From: Myxococcales bacterium
GTDB lineage: Bacteria > Myxococcota_A > Polyangia > Nannocystales > Nannocystaceae
Assembly: GCA_014240065.1 (NCBI GenBank)
Contig: JAAZXR010000021.1
Coordinates: 1 to 64,000 of the forward strand
Length of the DNA stretch: 64,000 nt
Reading direction: 5' to 3'
The position numbers and the translations under genes are program-made. A model generated the notes under the pieces. That model was given only the letters and a program-made list of their open reading frames with translations. It did not search any database and had not been told where the DNA came from. Positions 53,301 through 62,805 of the stretch are shown in pieces; positions within the stretch are counted from its first letter, which is position 1, and every line of letters begins with the position of its first letter.

Positions 53301-53662
53301 TCGCGGGCGACGAGCCCTGGGCTGATGTTGGGAGGGCATCGAGACCGCGCGGACATGTGGGGCCCGGGGCTCGCGGCGTCTTGGGTCTCTAGAGGAGCGT
53401 CGCACGGACGGGGAGCCGCTAACATTTGTGCTTGGCTCCATAAGAGCGGCGCCGCCGAGCGCGCCGATCAAAATTTGCATTCTCTCCTCCGTGAGCCGGA
53501 GTATGCGCCTGCGGTCGAGGCTAGTTGTTTGTTCTAGATCTGAGGAGGACGCCCACCTTGACCGGCTGGATGCGGACGTGGATGGTAGGGCATGACGCCG
53601 GTTGTTGGGCGCGCGGTGTCATCGAGCAGGGACGCTCAAGCCCGACGAGGAGAAAGTTAGTC
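53301..53662. other. Intergenic region upstream of the nitrilase-fold gene
   Basis: This 362-bp gap has no gene that I can support on either strand. It probably holds the promoter of the next lipoprotein gene; a TTGACC near 53567 resembles a -35 box, but no matching -10 box is clear. GAGGAGAAAG near 53647-53656 is the ribosome site of the next gene. Confidence 0.4.
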
Positions 53663-54664
53663 ATGATCACAAAGAGAATTCATCGTCTGTTGGGGATCGC
53701 GTGGATGGTGGGTGCGTTGCTCTCGGTGCCAGGGTGTGGAGAGGCGCCGGATGGCTCCCAAATCGTGGATGAATCCGGAGACGGAGACGACAACGGCGAC
53801 GGAGACGGAGACGGAGACGACAACGGAGACGGAGACGACAACGGAGACGGAGACGACAACGGAGACGGAGACGGAGACGGCGACGGCGATCTGCTCCCGC
53901 CATCCATCGCGCTCGTGCAATACAACGCCGATCTGAACTTCGCGGACGCCAACCTCAACGTGAGCAATTTGACCGATCTGAGCCTCGAAGCGGTGGAGCT
54001 GGGCGCGAAGATCATCGTGCATCCCGAGGGCTCCACCTGGGGGTATGCGACGCACAATACGCTCTGGTGTCTGCCCGGAGAGGAGATGTACGGCTGGATG
54101 TTCTGTGTGGATGTGTCCCTGGCTGCGGAGCCGATCCCCGGCGGGCCTACGACCGGATACTGGGAATCCTTCGCGGCGATGCACGATGTCTACGTCATCT
54201 ATCATGTCCCCGAAGTGGAGGGAGGTGACTACTTCAACTCTGTGGGAATCGTTGGACCCGAAGGATTCGTGTCTCGCTATCGCAAACGCGAACTCTATAG
54301 TACTGACCTGGCGTACGCGCAGGAGGGTACAGAGAGCGTGATCTTCGAGACGGAGTACGGGGACTTCGGCATGATGATCTGCATGGACGGGACCTACAAC
54401 GGCGTGCTGTACGACGAGTATGTGGAGGCCGGTGTCGATGGGATCATCCTCTCCATGAACTGGGATGAGGACCCCGACGGGTCCTATGCGGCCGCGACAT
54501 GGTTTACGGAACGCGCCGCGGACAACAACATCATCATCTACGCCTCCGATGTCTCCGCGTGGGACGGCACCGCGAAGTATCTCCCCGATGGAACCCGCGA
54601 GCGCAACGGGCTCCCCGATCCAGCCGTCGGGATCGACGGGCTCTCGCTGCATCTGCTCGAATAG
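53663..54664 (+). CDS. Nitrilase-superfamily (carbon-nitrogen hydrolase) lipoprotein
   Basis: 333 residues. The leader ends S-V-P-G-C (Cys25), followed by about 40 residues of Gly/Asp/Asn repeats (53777-53890). The rest is a nitrilase fold with the catalytic triad E122 (H-P-E-G-S), K208 (Y-R-K-R-E-L) and C240 (M-I-C-M-D-G). It would hydrolyse an amide or nitrile at the cell envelope. Most bacterial nitrilases are cytoplasmic, so the lipid anchor recalls secreted relatives such as vanin/biotinidase. GAGGAGAAAG upstream supports ATG 53663. Confidence 0.85.
   Translation: MITKRIHRLLGIAWMVGALLSVPGCGEAPDGSQIVDESGDGDDNGDGDGDGDDNGDGDDNGDGDDNGDGDGDGDGDLLPPSIALVQYNADLNFADANLNVSNLTDLSLEAVELGAKIIVHPEGSTWGYATHNTLWCLPGEEMYGWMFCVDVSLAAEPIPGGPTTGYWESFAAMHDVYVIYHVPEVEGGDYFNSVGIVGPEGFVSRYRKRELYSTDLAYAQEGTESVIFETEYGDFGMMICMDGTYNGVLYDEYVEAGVDGIILSMNWDEDPDGSYAAATWFTERAADNNIIIYASDVSAWDGTAKYLPDGTRERNGLPDPAVGIDGLSLHLLE
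53777..53890 (+). repeat. Asp/Gly/Asn-coding tandem repeat
   Basis: Imperfect array of GGAGAC hexamers with interspersed GACAAC, in effect an 18-bp higher unit (GGAGACGGAGACGACAAC) used about four times, coding for the linker of the nitrilase-fold lipoprotein. Confidence 0.85.
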
Positions 54665-54768
54665 GAGGCGGCGCCAGGAGCCGAGCGAGCGTTGTCGCGG
54701 GGGCTATCTGCGCGCCCCTCGTCCTCCTGGGCGATCCGCGGGGTCGTCTCCCGTCGCGCGTCCCGGTG

Positions 54769-56661
54769 CTAGTGCTCTGGCGAGCCCGAGCGTCCCTGAC
54801 ATGCGCTCGCAACCTTCGCCACAAACGTCTTCGGGACGAATGGTTTTTGAAGAAAGCTGACATTCGCCGGAGCGTCGCCGAAGGCATCGAGGAGGTCACC
54901 GGGGTTGCCCGAGATAAACATGACGGGCAGCGCGGGGAGCCGCTCCCGGACCGCCGCGGCGATGTCGAGCCCCGAGTCTTCTGGAAGGTGAACGTCACTG
55001 ACGAGCACGGAGAAGTCATCTCGTGTCTCAAGCGCTCGCATGGTCTCCCCGAGCGAACCAGCCACGGTCACCTGGAAACCACTTCGCGTTAACGCGCCGA
55101 CGAGTGTTCGGCGGACGCTGACATCGTCTTCGACCAAGAGCACGGAGCCCGCTCGCGTGGGGAGCGAGGCGGTGTCCGTGAGGCGCTCGCTGTTGTTCGG
55201 TGCGGACGTCCGGTCGAACACAATGGTGAACGTTGTCCCGACGCCGGGGGTGCTCTCGACGCTGATCTCGCCCTTGCTTTGCGTGATGATGCCGTGCACC
55301 ATCGCGAGTCCGAGTCCCGTGCCGGACTCGCGGTCCTTGGTGGTGAAGAAGGGCTCGAACGCGCGATTAGCGAGCGTCTCGTCCATCCCAACGCCGGTAT
55401 CGCTCAATCGAATGACCACCGACTCGCGCCCGGTGGACGTGTCCCTGGAGAGGGAGGTCGTGATGGCGAGGGTCCCGCCATCGGGCATCGCGTCCCTCGC
55501 GTTGACCGCGAGGTTCATGATGACTTGGCTAAACTGATCCTTGTCGAGCTCCACAAAGACAGTGTCGTCAGCGTAGTCTTGCTGAATGACGACGTTGTCA
55601 CCCAACAGACGCGAGAGGAGGGTGCAAGATTCCGTCAGCGCTTGATGCAGATCGACCGTCTGAAACGCCAGGACTTGCTTCCGTCCGATGGCGAGGAGCT
55701 CCCGGACGAGGCTCTCCCCTTTTCGCGCGGCGTCGAGCGACTGCTCGAGCTCGAAGCGAACGGCGGATGGGTCGTCGGCGTCTTCGATCGCGACCCCGGT
55801 ACACATCTGGATGATCGTGAGCAGGTTGTTGAGGTCGTGCGCGACACCGCCGGCGAGTCGTCCGAGCGACTCGAGCCGTTGGGAGTGGGCGAGCTGTACG
55901 CGCAGGTCCTCCTCTACTCGCAGGGCGAGTGTCTCTTGGGTGATATCAGTGACGACGATGACGAGCCCCCCGCGACCTTCTAGCTTCGATGACGTGATCC
56001 TGACCGGCATCGACTGGCCGGGAGCCACGTGGATTTCGCGCTCCACGGCGTGGCAGGGATGTTCGAGAGGGGGATCACCGCCCGCGAACAGAGGGCCGAG
56101 CGGAGCGCCAATCAACGTCGCATCGTCCCCGCCGAACATGGTCGCCGCGTGCGAATTGACCAAGGAGATATTCATGGCTTCATCAACGACGACGACCGCA
56201 TCCGACAAGGATCGCAAGATGGTCCGAAGGAAGCTCTCAGACTCTGCGATCTCGAGGTGCCGCCTGAGTTCTTTCCGCTGCGAATCGAGCAGCAGGAAGA
56301 ATTTGAGTTTGTTGATGAGGATGTCTTTTTGAATCGGCTTGATGAGGAAATCGACCGCGCCGGCCTCGTAGCCCCGGAAGACGTGGGCGTCCTCTGAATA
56401 CACCGCCGACACAAACAGAATTGGGAGCGCGCGTGTTCGCTCGTCGGACCGCAGGATCTCCGCGAGCTCGTACCCATCCATCTCGGGCATCTGGACGTCA
56501 ATAACCGCAGCGGCGAAGTCATTGTGGAGCGTGGCGGTGAGGGCCTCATTTCCGCTGTGAACGCAGACGATCTCGACATCGAGCCCCTCGAGCACGCGAC
56601 CCATCGCTACGAGATTTGCGCCGGTGTCATCGACGACGAGTATCTTCTGTATGGAGTTCAT
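54769..56661 (-). CDS. Receiver-PAS-histidine kinase-receiver protein
   Basis: 630-residue cytoplasmic signalling protein. Domains in order: receiver (about 5-120, Asp55), PAS-like (about 145-245), HisKA-type dimerisation domain with H275 in G-G-V-A-H-D-L-N-N-L, ATPase (N-box N-A-R-D-A, G-T-G-L-G-L near 447-452), then a second receiver (about 505-622, Asp556). The front receiver suggests that it takes phosphate from the upstream hybrid kinase and the rear one passes it on. Third gene of the leftward signalling operon, 16 bp after cheR. No DNA-binding domain. Confidence 0.92.
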   Translation of the reverse strand: MNSIQKILVVDDTGANLVAMGRVLEGLDVEIVCVHSGNEALTATLHNDFAAAVIDVQMPEMDGYELAEILRSDERTRALPILFVSAVYSEDAHVFRGYEAGAVDFLIKPIQKDILINKLKFFLLLDSQRKELRRHLEIAESESFLRTILRSLSDAVVVVDEAMNISLVNSHAATMFGGDDATLIGAPLGPLFAGGDPPLEHPCHAVEREIHVAPGQSMPVRITSSKLEGRGGLVIVVTDITQETLALRVEEDLRVQLAHSQRLESLGRLAGGVAHDLNNLLTIIQMCTGVAIEDADDPSAVRFELEQSLDAARKGESLVRELLAIGRKQVLAFQTVDLHQALTESCTLLSRLLGDNVVIQQDYADDTVFVELDKDQFSQVIMNLAVNARDAMPDGGTLAITTSLSRDTSTGRESVVIRLSDTGVGMDETLANRAFEPFFTTKDRESGTGLGLAMVHGIITQSKGEISVESTPGVGTTFTIVFDRTSAPNNSERLTDTASLPTRAGSVLLVEDDVSVRRTLVGALTRSGFQVTVAGSLGETMRALETRDDFSVLVSDVHLPEDSGLDIAAAVRERLPALPVMFISGNPGDLLDAFGDAPANVSFLQKPFVPKTFVAKVASACQGRSGSPEH

Positions 56662-56677
56662 CTGGGCGCCAGTTGCG

Positions 56678-57586
56678 TTAGGGCTTCGTTGTTGAAACCG
56701 AAGGTTGTCTTGTCACGGAGGGTGAGGGGGCGTGGCGAGGAGGGGACTCGAGGGGAGGCGTCTGGACCCGGCGAAATACCCGCATAGGGTGCAGATCCGT
56801 GGTGCGAAAGCGTACGCCAGCGTGCTCCGACGTGACGGCCTCGGCCTCACCGAGCCACAGATATCCGCCTTTGCAGAGGCTCTCCGCAAAAATTCGCTCG
56901 GCCCGGCGCTGCAGTTGTTCGGTAAAGTAGATGAAGACGTTGCGACAGATGACGAGGTGAACCTCGCTGAACACCTCGTCTTGCGCGAGATTATGTTCCG
57001 CGAAGGTCACGCGGCGAAGCAAGTCACGACTGAAGACGAGGTGCTCGCCTCTCCGGGTGAAATATTCGGAGAGAGAGAGCTTGCCTCCAGCCTCGGAGTA
57101 GGCGGCGATCAGTTCGTGCTCATCCTTCGCTGCATGAACAGCGAGCTCGGCCCGCTTGAGCGTGGTCTGGCTGATGTCGGTGGCGAAGACAGTCGCTCGT
57201 TCGTAGAGCCCAGCCTCCTTGAGCAGGATCGCGAGGGAGAGCACCTCCTCCCCGGAGGCACATCCCGCGTGCCATATGCGAAAGACCGGGAAAGTCGACA
57301 GCCACGGAAAGACCTGATCTCGAATGGCGCGGTAGGAGGAGGGGTCACGGAACATTCTCGTGTGACGAACCGTGAGACTCTCACAGATTCGCCGGGCGAA
57401 GTCCGCGTCACGGCCGAGCCGCGGAATAAGATCGATGGCCCGCTCACACTCGACCTCATCGGTGTACATTTGAAGCCGTTCAAGGACGAAGTCTCGGTTG
57501 TAGCCACGAAAATCAAAACCGTGAAACCGGTGCAGGGCTTCGAGGACCAGCGCCGCGTCGGTCCATTTTTGCTTGGCTTCGCTCAT
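56678..57586 (-). CDS. CheR-type protein-glutamate methyltransferase
   Basis: 302 residues. An N-terminal helical domain is followed by the SAM-binding fold with W-H-A-G-C-A-S-G-E-E (about 104-113), F-A-T-D-I-S (about 133-138) and I-C-R-N-V-F-I-Y-F (about 213-221), as in CheR. The low-complexity Pro/Ser/Thr tail (about 274-302) is unlike E. coli CheR. It lacks an evident partner CheB or chemoreceptor here. It lies 15 bp after the hybrid kinase gene. The target may be the kinase's own HAMP coiled coil, which is speculation. Confidence 0.9.
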   Translation of the reverse strand: MSEAKQKWTDAALVLEALHRFHGFDFRGYNRDFVLERLQMYTDEVECERAIDLIPRLGRDADFARRICESLTVRHTRMFRDPSSYRAIRDQVFPWLSTFPVFRIWHAGCASGEEVLSLAILLKEAGLYERATVFATDISQTTLKRAELAVHAAKDEHELIAAYSEAGGKLSLSEYFTRRGEHLVFSRDLLRRVTFAEHNLAQDEVFSEVHLVICRNVFIYFTEQLQRRAERIFAESLCKGGYLWLGEAEAVTSEHAGVRFRTTDLHPMRVFRRVQTPPLESPPRHAPSPSVTRQPSVSTTKP

Positions 57587-57601
57587 GGTAAAAATCGTTG
57601 T

Positions 57602-60600
57602 TCAGGAGAGCAACGCCTTCATACATGCGCACAGTCGCTCGATATCCACTGGTTTTGTGAGGTAGTCGGTGGCGCCAGCCTGGATACACTTCGCACGATC
57701 TTCCGGCATCGCTTTCGCGGTCAGCGCGATGATCGGGAGTGTCTGAAGGCCCAAGTCATCCCGAATGATCTTGGTCGCGGTCAGGCCGTCCATGACCGGC
57801 ATCATGAGGTCCATGAGGACGAGGTCGAAGGTGTCGGACCGCAGAGCGGCGACGGCGCGTTCCCCATTTTCTACTTTGACGACCTCCATTCCACGATCTC
57901 GGAGGATGTTGCCGAGGGCGAAGACGTTCCGCATGTCGTCGTCCACGAGAAGAATCCGACGACCGCTGAGCGTGTCGGTGTCCGCTTGATACCGGCGGAG
58001 CAAGTCGCGAGCGCCCGTGGGCAGGTTGTCGATCACTCGATGAAGGAAAATCGACGTCTCGTCGAGCAGTCGTTCTTCGGAGCGGGCCCCCTTGATGATG
58101 ATGCTCTCGGCGTAGCCGCGTAGGGTCTCTGCTTGAGCCTCGCTGAGGTCTCTCCCCGTGTAGACGATGACGGGCGGGTAGCTGTCGAGGACTCCCTGCA
58201 TCTTGTCGAGGAGTTCAAAGCCGCTCATGTCGGGCAAGCCCAAGTCGAGCACCATACAGTCAAACTGAGAGCTTTGAAGGAGGTGAAGGCACTCCTCGCC
58301 GGAGCTCGCCTCCGTCGTTTTGATATCTCCATTTCCCAAGAGTTTTCGAATGGCGAGGCGCATATTGTCGTCATCCTCGACGATGAGGAGATCTTTGACT
58401 GCTCGACCAAAGGTGTTCTCCAATCGCGCGAGGGCCCCCTCAAGATCAGCTTCGCTGACAGGTTTTTGCAGGAACCCGACGGCACCTTTCCGCAGGACGT
58501 GGATGGTCGCATCTTCGATCGATACGAAATGGACGGGGATGTGACGGGTGCGGGAGTCGGACTTCAAGTCGTCGAGGACCCGGTGTCCGTCAACGCCTGG
58601 GAGTTGAACGTCGAGGAAGATCCCCACGGGGTGACATTCTCGCGCCATGGCGAGGCCTTCTTCCCCACTTGACGCGACGATCACCTGGTAGTCGCGTTCA
58701 CGACAAAAATCACGCGCGATGGCTGCGAACGCGAGATCATCTTCAATGATGAGGAGGGGCTTGCTGTCCGGCTGGAGGTCGTCACGATCATCAGTGATCT
58801 GATTCCACGGCGCGGCCTTGTTGGCGTTGTTCTCCCTCAGGCGCGATGTCGCGGGCGCTGGTGGTGAATGATGGGGACGGGGGCTCGCATCCGTCGACAG
58901 GCGCGGGGTCTGCTCGATTGGGTGACGAAGCTCGAAGACGCTCCCCGAGGGACTCGTGGATTCAAGTGTCAACGTCGCGCCGAGCAGGTGTGCGAGCTGA
59001 CGGGAGATCGCCAAACCCAAGCCCGTGCCGCCGTGTGTTCGGCTGGTACCCCCGTCTGCCTGTTGGAACGCCTCGAAGATGGTTGAGACCATGTGCGCGG
59101 GGATCCCCATCCCCGTATCGGAAACTCGAAAAACCAGGTGTTCGCTGGTGATGTCGGCGGTGTCCGCCACGTCGCGGCCGAGGACCTCGACGGTGACCGA
59201 GCCGCGCTCTGTAAACTTGACGGCGTTCGAGAGGAGATTTCGGAGGATCTGCCCAAGTCGGGAGCGGTCGGTGTCGACGTAGAGCCCATCCGGGCACGAC
59301 ACTCTTAACTCCAGGTTCTTTTCGTTGGCGAGGGGAGCGATACTGTGTGTGACGCCTGTGACGATGGGGCTTACGGAGTGCCTCGCGATGGTCGCGTCCA
59401 TGCGACCCGCCTCGATTTTGGCGAGATCGAGGATCTCATTGATCAGGTTGAGAAGGTCGTTCCCACTACGGCCGATCACCTGGGCCGACTTCACCTCATC
59501 GTCACTGAGGGACCCTCGAGCATTCTCAGCGAGATGGTTCGACAACAGCAGCATGCTGTTGAGCGGTGTGCGGAGCTCGTGCGACATGTTCGCGAGGAAT
59601 TCTGACTTGTAGCGGCTCGACTCTGCGAGCTGTTGAGCGCGCTCGTCAAGGGCGAGGGCGGCTTCGTCGAGGGCGGCGTTTCGACGCTCAAGCTCCTCCG
59701 CTTGAGCCTCCAGAGCGTGGTTTTGAGCTTGAAGCTTCTGGTTGACGATCTCAACCTCTTGACTCTGCTTCCGCGTCCTTTCCTCAGACTCTTCCAACGT
59801 TCGAGTCTGGTCTTCGAGTCTGCGATTTGTGGCCAGGATCTCGATTTTCTGCGCCTCGAGCTCGTTGGTGAGGGCTGTTGAGGTCATGAGCAGCTCCTCC
59901 GTCTTCGCGCGGGAGAGCGCTCCGTCGAGGGCGATGGTGAGGCTCTCTGAGATCAAGCGAAGCAGCTCATGGACACGGGGAGCGGGGGTGTCCATGAAGG
60001 CGAACTCAAGCAGCCCGATCACCCGATCGTTGAGAGACAGCGGATAGATGATCAGCGTGTGAGGGCTGGCATCCAAAAATGTCGACCGGAGCCGCTCTGG
60101 ATGGTGGGCTGGGGGTTGCAGGATCAGGGGGGCGTTGTTGAGCGCGGCCTGGCCGACGAGCCCTTCACCGATTTGCCATTCGGTCCCCGGCTGTTTGTCG
60201 CGAGTGAACGCGAAGGCACCTTCGATGACGAAGGTGTCGGTGTCCGGCTTGCGAACATAGGTAGCGCCGCTGCTCGCGTTCATTGTAGAGCACAGGGTGG
60301 CGAGCGCCTGCGACGCCAGCTCAGAGAGTGTTGGGAGGCCCCGCAGCTGGTCGCTAAGTCGATTGGTCGCTTCGATGAGCCAGAGTTGCTGGTCGTTGTT
60401 CTCCTTGCTCTCTCGAAGCGCGTTCGCCATGGCAGAGAGGGCCGCGCCTAGCTCGTCCTCCTGACTTCGCGGCGCGATTTGAACGGTATAGTCACCGGTC
60501 GCGACCGCCCGCACTTGCTCGACGACGGCGCGAGTAGATTCAAGCATCATGCGGACGGACGAACCGAGGGCGTCCTCGTCACTTGTCACGGACAACGCTA

Positions 60601-61369
60601 CGCTGAGATCACCCCTGGCGACGCGCTCGGCGAGCGTGGCGATTTCTTCGAGTCGGTCCCGCATGCGGACGAGTCCCTGACCGAGCACGTCGTTGGGTCC
60701 CGCGGTCGTGATGGTCGAGCGGTAGTTTCCCTGGGTGATGGCCGCTGTCTGCGAGATGATGTCCAAGAAACGTCGCTGAATTCTGACGAGTGCGCGCGCG
60801 AAGTCATCGTCATGATAGTCATCGACATCGATGAGGGTGTTGACTTCGCCCGCTGCGAGATTTTTGAGGAAATTAAGGAGGCTGGCGTGCTCGCTTTTTT
60901 GTGTGCGCGCGCGGTCGTCGGCGTGCTCCGCGAAGGCCTGGAGGACGATGGACGCGTCGATCTGAACCAGTTTTTGGACCGCAGACGCGGCGGCATTCCG
61001 CTCGGAGTTCGACAGCGTCTCAACTTCGTGGACGCTGCGTACGAAGAGCCGCTCCATGGCCTGCAGCGCGCGAAGGTACACTTGCGCGGGGAGTCCGACG
61101 ATCGCGTGAACCTCACCGACCTTGTTTCGCGATGCGAGGTAGGTCGCGTCGATGCGACCCGTAAAAAACTCTTCCCAGTAGGTATGCTGCAGCCGCTTGA
61201 GTCGAGGCACCTGGTCGTCTCGAAGATGCTCTCGTCCGCCTCCTCGCTCGCTCATCAACCACCCATAGAACTCATTGAGCAGCTCGGGGATCTGGGCGGT
61301 GAGGGTGGACGAGACAGTGCCGAGCGTGTCGCTATCCTCGGCAGACCAGTTGATATCGGAGAGTTCCAT
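57602..61369 (-). CDS. Protoglobin-HAMP-GAF hybrid histidine kinase with three receivers
   Basis: 1255-residue soluble sensor kinase, first gene of the leftward operon. Residues 1-165: globin-coupled-sensor domain with proximal His88 in G-E-V-H-A-I-V-G-L and Y-W-E-E-F-F before it. About 205-320: three HAMP-like units with D-x-L-G marks. About 345-490: GAF. About 490-590: coiled coil. HisKA with H597 (M-S-H-E-L-R-T-P), ATPase (about 695-815; G-T-G-L-G-L), then three receivers with Asp920, Asp1042 and Asp1187. No membrane segment. A haem-bound gas (O2, CO, NO) or redox signal is the likely input. Confidence 0.9.
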   Translation of the reverse strand: MELSDINWSAEDSDTLGTVSSTLTAQIPELLNEFYGWLMSERGGGREHLRDDQVPRLKRLQHTYWEEFFTGRIDATYLASRNKVGEVHAIVGLPAQVYLRALQAMERLFVRSVHEVETLSNSERNAAASAVQKLVQIDASIVLQAFAEHADDRARTQKSEHASLLNFLKNLAAGEVNTLIDVDDYHDDDFARALVRIQRRFLDIISQTAAITQGNYRSTITTAGPNDVLGQGLVRMRDRLEEIATLAERVARGDLSVALSVTSDEDALGSSVRMMLESTRAVVEQVRAVATGDYTVQIAPRSQEDELGAALSAMANALRESKENNDQQLWLIEATNRLSDQLRGLPTLSELASQALATLCSTMNASSGATYVRKPDTDTFVIEGAFAFTRDKQPGTEWQIGEGLVGQAALNNAPLILQPPAHHPERLRSTFLDASPHTLIIYPLSLNDRVIGLLEFAFMDTPAPRVHELLRLISESLTIALDGALSRAKTEELLMTSTALTNELEAQKIEILATNRRLEDQTRTLEESEERTRKQSQEVEIVNQKLQAQNHALEAQAEELERRNAALDEAALALDERAQQLAESSRYKSEFLANMSHELRTPLNSMLLLSNHLAENARGSLSDDEVKSAQVIGRSGNDLLNLINEILDLAKIEAGRMDATIARHSVSPIVTGVTHSIAPLANEKNLELRVSCPDGLYVDTDRSRLGQILRNLLSNAVKFTERGSVTVEVLGRDVADTADITSEHLVFRVSDTGMGIPAHMVSTIFEAFQQADGGTSRTHGGTGLGLAISRQLAHLLGATLTLESTSPSGSVFELRHPIEQTPRLSTDASPRPHHSPPAPATSRLRENNANKAAPWNQITDDRDDLQPDSKPLLIIEDDLAFAAIARDFCRERDYQVIVASSGEEGLAMARECHPVGIFLDVQLPGVDGHRVLDDLKSDSRTRHIPVHFVSIEDATIHVLRKGAVGFLQKPVSEADLEGALARLENTFGRAVKDLLIVEDDDNMRLAIRKLLGNGDIKTTEASSGEECLHLLQSSQFDCMVLDLGLPDMSGFELLDKMQGVLDSYPPVIVYTGRDLSEAQAETLRGYAESIIIKGARSEERLLDETSIFLHRVIDNLPTGARDLLRRYQADTDTLSGRRILLVDDDMRNVFALGNILRDRGMEVVKVENGERAVAALRSDTFDLVLMDLMMPVMDGLTATKIIRDDLGLQTLPIIALTAKAMPEDRAKCIQAGATDYLTKPVDIERLCACMKALLS

Positions 61370-61879
61370 AGGGACGGCGAGCCTTTGTTGTGGGTGTCGA
61401 GACGACGAGCGGAGAGATACCTTCGCGGGGTGGTTCGGAGCGCGGGCTCCGGTGGTGCTGGGGAGTCAGCCGCGCCGGGGCGGGAAATGCGGAGTTGGGG
61501 GGGGCCGAAGCGCAGAAGGAAGCTTCAAAGGGAGCCGAATATAGCGACCGACATCGTCTCGAGACAAGGTCAACGTGTCACTGGGCAGATCCACTCAATT
61601 TTGGAACGGTGACGCGGAGTGGAAGACCGAGAGTTGAGCCGAGGCTGCGTTTGTTCTCCAGGGTCGAGCCGTTCCCGTGGCTACCGTCTCAAGGGAGGTG
61701 CGCAGAACGGAGTCCGGCTTGGCTGTGTCGGCGAGCCGCGCGCTCCGGGCGGCGCCGCGCAAAACCTACGCGCGCACGAGTACTCCGGCGCTCGGCACGC
61801 AATTTCGGCCCGTGGGAAGGAAGGGACGGAGGGCATCCATGGAGGTCTACGTTGGAAGACCTCGTGGTATGACGCGGTT
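61370..61879. other. Divergent intergenic region
   Basis: This 510-bp stretch lies between the leftward signalling operon and the rightward membrane-protein gene. It must hold both promoters. The rightward gene's frame stays open through much of it (from about 61619), but that part has low-complexity Arg/Gly content and no start I trust. I saw no RNA gene. Confidence 0.4.
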
Positions 61880-62725
61880 GTGAGCTTCCTTGGGACGATC
61901 GCCATCCGCCGGAGCGAACGCGTCGCGTGCTGCGCGCTCCTGCTTTGTGCCCTCTTTCCACTGGTCGCGGCCGCCGCGGTGCGTGAGCCAGTGGAGGCGG
62001 CGTCGACGGAAGGACGGGCAGACGTTCACACGTCGAGCGCTCCTGAGGGCCCGCTAGAGGCGGAGGCGGAGTCTCTCGACACGCCGCGGATGGTCCCGCT
62101 GACCAAAGCCCTCGCGCCTCCCACCGGCGACCGGATGCTCATCATGGGGAGCATCTCCATGGGGCTCGGACTGGCGGGCCAGATGATCGGCTTTGGCTGG
62201 ATGCACCGCGCCTGCAGCAAGATCGTTGACGATGAGTTTCAGGATCCAAGCTTCCAAGCGGCCGTCTCATGTGGGGTGGGGTTCGCCGCAGGCGGCGCCA
62301 CGCTGTTCATGTCGGGCATCCCTCAGATTCTTGGCATGCCATGGATCATCGCGGGCATCACCCAGCGGGGGCGGCGACGCGCGTTCGAGGACGAATTGAT
62401 GAGCGATGGATCCAAGCGGGCGCGTCGTCCCGGGCTGGTGAGCACCGGGAGCGTGCTCTTGGGCGCCGGCGTGGTGCTGTGGGTGGTCGCGCCCATCGCC
62501 GCCTTCCGTCATTGCGGTGACGACCCGAGCATCACCTGTTCCCTCGACACGACCACGTGGGGCTGGAACCTCGGCCTCGCCATGGTCACGGGGGGGAGCG
62601 CCATGCTCGGTTACGGCGTCGCGTACAAGCGGTCGCGCAAGCGCTTCAGCACGATTCGCGCCGTAAAACTCAGCCCGACGTGGGGACGCCGCGGCGCCGG
62701 ATTCACACTCCACGGTCGTTTTTGA
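61880..62725 (+). CDS. Exported/membrane protein of unknown function
   Basis: 281 residues from GTG 61880, with a signal-like segment (about 14-33). Four further hydrophobic segments follow (about 91-112, 128-150, 175-200 and 228-248) and a basic tail. Repeated G-S-I-S-M-G-L-G-L and G-S-V-L-L-G-A-G-V openings suggest an internal duplication of a two-helix unit. I do not recognise a family. The start is uncertain, since the frame is open upstream. The next gene begins 80 bp later. Confidence 0.6.
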   Translation: MSFLGTIAIRRSERVACCALLLCALFPLVAAAAVREPVEAASTEGRADVHTSSAPEGPLEAEAESLDTPRMVPLTKALAPPTGDRMLIMGSISMGLGLAGQMIGFGWMHRACSKIVDDEFQDPSFQAAVSCGVGFAAGGATLFMSGIPQILGMPWIIAGITQRGRRRAFEDELMSDGSKRARRPGLVSTGSVLLGAGVVLWVVAPIAAFRHCGDDPSITCSLDTTTWGWNLGLAMVTGGSAMLGYGVAYKRSRKRFSTIRAVKLSPTWGRRGAGFTLHGRF

Positions 62726-62805
62726 GACGGGGCGGCTCGGCGGCTCAATCGCCCAAGAATCGGAGGGGATCCGCGTCGAAAGTTCGGTATCCTTCGACCT
62801 TGACG

